Below are positions 63,052 through 64,000 of a DNA stretch of 64,000 nt, one piece after another. The position numbers and the translations under genes were made by a program. Each line of letters opens with the position of its first letter. Within the stretch, counting starts at the first letter, position 1. This DNA comes from Bacillus sp. Bos-x628 (lineage in GTDB: Bacteria; Bacillota; Bacilli; Bacillales; Bacillaceae): NCBI RefSeq assembly GCF_040500475.1, contig NZ_CP159358.1, positions 2,294,001 to 2,358,000 of the forward strand. Reading direction: 5' to 3'. The notes beneath the pieces were generated by a model, which searched no databases, was not told the origin of the DNA, and saw only the letters and a program-made list of their open reading frames with translations.

Positions 63052-63158
63052 GAAAAAGCCATTTTCCAGCCATAAAAAAACTCCCCTAAGGCAAACAGAT
63101 TTGTTCATTCATCTGTCTACCTTTAGGGGAGCATATCATAAGAGGAAATGGCTTTTTC
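63052..63158. terminator. nested terminators between ywbD and ywbG
   Basis: Outer arms GAAAAAGCCATTTTCC (63052-63067) and GGAAATGGCTTTTTC (63144-63158) enclose an inner hairpin CTCCCCTAA/TTAGGGGAG (63081-63089 and 63123-63131) with a further CAGAT/ATCTG pair. On the minus strand the inner hairpin is followed by TTTTTTT, and on the plus strand the outer one by TTTTTC. The outer arm ends at the ywbG stop. Confidence 0.7.
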
Positions 63159-63838
63159 TATAAGGCAAACGACATGAGGAGGGGGGCCGCACATAATGTA
63201 ATAATGGCTGAAATAATCATCGATACACTTGAGATCGTACCCGAGACGGAGCTTAACTCAAAGGCCTTTGATGTGCCTGCGCCGTGTGCACCTGTACCGA
63301 GCAAGACGCCTTTTGCGATGTCATTGTCAATTCGGAAGTAACGGATGACCATTGGGCCAATGATGGAGCCGAATAGTGCAGTTAAGATGACGAATACAGC
63401 CGTAACGGACGGCATGCCGCCAATCATTTCTGAGACACTCATGGCAATTGGTGTTGTCACTGATCTTGGGACAAGACTTTCAATAAGCCCTGTATCCAAA
63501 TGAAACAATTTGGCGATAAACGCTGTTGATAAAATCGCAATGACAGAACCGCAAGCAACATTCAATACAATTTCAACTGCATGCTTCTTTAGAACGTGAA
63601 AATACTTATATAAAGGAATTGCAAAGGCAACAGTCGCAGGCTGAAGCATATTCGTTAGCCATTTCCCGCCTTGATTGTATGCATCGTAAGGTATGTTCAC
63701 AAACAACAGAAGGATCACAAGTACAAGAGGGGTCACAAGTAAAGGTGAAGCATAGACCTTCGGGTGACGTTTGTAAACCGCTTTTGATCCGAGGTATATA
63801 AGAACAGTTAAAATCAGAAATAATCCGCCAACTAGCAA
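63158..63838 (-). CDS. ywbG: LrgB/CidB family membrane protein YwbG
   Basis: A 226-residue membrane protein with about seven helices. QPATVAFAIPLYKYF, RSVTTPIAMSVSEMIGG and GTGAHGAGTSKAFELSSVSG are LrgB family markers. LrgAB/CidAB proteins were proposed to act like holin/antiholin pairs and are now known in some species to move pyruvate or murein-related small molecules. It starts with TTG at 63838 (AAAGGAG 10 bases upstream) and overlaps the ywbH stop by 7 bases. Confidence 0.9.
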   Translation of the reverse strand: MLVGGLFLILTVLIYLGSKAVYKRHPKVYASPLLVTPLVLVILLLFVNIPYDAYNQGGKWLTNMLQPATVAFAIPLYKYFHVLKKHAVEIVLNVACGSVIAILSTAFIAKLFHLDTGLIESLVPRSVTTPIAMSVSEMIGGMPSVTAVFVILTALFGSIIGPMVIRYFRIDNDIAKGVLLGTGAHGAGTSKAFELSSVSGTISSVSMIISAIITLCAAPLLMSFAL

Positions 63839-64000
63839 AGCTTTTTCCGCTCCTTTCTTTTCGCAATTAGTTGCGTCATCATGCCAGTAGAAAGCATGAC
63901 AACAAAGGTACTAAGTAATACAACGAGCACAATACTGACGCCATATTGGGAAAGCAGTTTTCCATAATCAATGACACCAACGGCCGACGGGATAAAGAAG
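63832..64000 (-). CDS. ywbH: LrgA/CidA family protein YwbH, C-terminal part, truncated by window edge
   Basis: The last 55 codons of a CidA/LrgA-like membrane protein, open to the window end. FFIPSAVGVIDYGKLLSQYG matches the family motif LFVPAxVGvi, followed by a final membrane helix and a basic tail ending RKERKKLC. It is the upstream partner of ywbG and overlaps it, the usual lrgAB order. Confidence 0.88.
   Translation of the reverse strand, partial: FFIPSAVGVIDYGKLLSQYGVSIVLVVLLSTFVVMLSTGMMTQLIAKRKERKKLC

Overview
The window reads as chromosomal DNA of a low-GC Gram-positive spore-former of the Bacillus pumilus group (B. pumilus, B. safensis or B. altitudinis). Evidence is the gene families (AnsR, LicR, the YkoEDC transporter, Rap/Phr, YwqH/YwqI-type proteins), strong AAGGAGG-type ribosome binding sites with frequent TTG starts, sigma-A promoters and CcpA cre boxes. 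From memory, the order gntP, deoR-deoC-nupC-pdp, a yxjG-like gene, pepT, cydABCD, licR-licBCAH, ilvK, ywaC, ywbC-ywbD-ywbG-ywbH follows the left arm next to oriC in B. subtilis. Blocks that look inserted or species-specific relative to it include immune inhibitor A, ansAB, the orphan LXG-accessory genes, the dioxygenase/ribA/ribD operon and gdhA. Species identity is inference; no search was possible.

Layout. 0-9 kb: the 3' part of gntP, a YhaZ-like alkylation-repair protein, an APC amino acid permease, a Gfo/Idh/MocA oxidoreductase, a frameshifted merR gene, a HAD phosphatase and an OatA-like O-acetyltransferase. 9-13.4 kb: the deoxynucleoside catabolic unit deoR-deoC-nupC-pdp, with DeoR-like and CcpA sites. 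13.6-15 kb: a MarR regulator with a nitroreductase and a small monooxygenase, probably an electrophile or quinone stress unit. 15.2-19.6 kb: the secreted metalloprotease InhA, small unknown genes and a DJ-1/PfpI amidotransferase. 19.6-23.4 kb: a TPP riboswitch controlling tenA-ykoE-ykoD-ykoC. 23.7-27 kb: a MetE-like methyltransferase behind a SAM riboswitch, a small membrane protein and pepT. 27-30.6 kb: a decayed gene and the ansR/ansAB locus with clear operators. 30.7-33.5 kb: a decayed membrane gene and two YwqH-type plus one YwqI-type protein with no LXG toxin, then a near-consensus parS site.

33.5-36.8 kb: an overlapping three-gene operon (two-domain VOC dioxygenase, GTP cyclohydrolase II, RibD) divergent from an HxlR/CatR-type repressor carrying Cys7. 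37.3-43.2 kb: cydABCD behind two Rex-like dyads. 43.2-46.7 kb: pectate lyase with a cre site, and NADP-type gdhA. 47.1-52.5 kb: licR and licBCAH for lichenan/cellobiose uptake. 52.7-54.6 kb: a variable patch of small membrane proteins. 54.6-64 kb: ilvK, the small alarmone synthetase ywaC, a rap/phr pair whose phr is only 48 codons, a polar amino acid ABC transporter, ywbC, ywbD and the LrgAB-type pair ywbH-ywbG, which runs off the window end.

Common themes are carbon scavenging under CcpA control (nucleosides, pectin, beta-glucans), sensing of redox state and electrophiles (MarR, CatR-like, Rex-like), and cofactor supply under riboswitches. The items most worth following up are the dioxygenase/ribA/ribD operon, the uncatalogued Phr peptide, the toxin-less LXG accessory cluster and the parS-like site.
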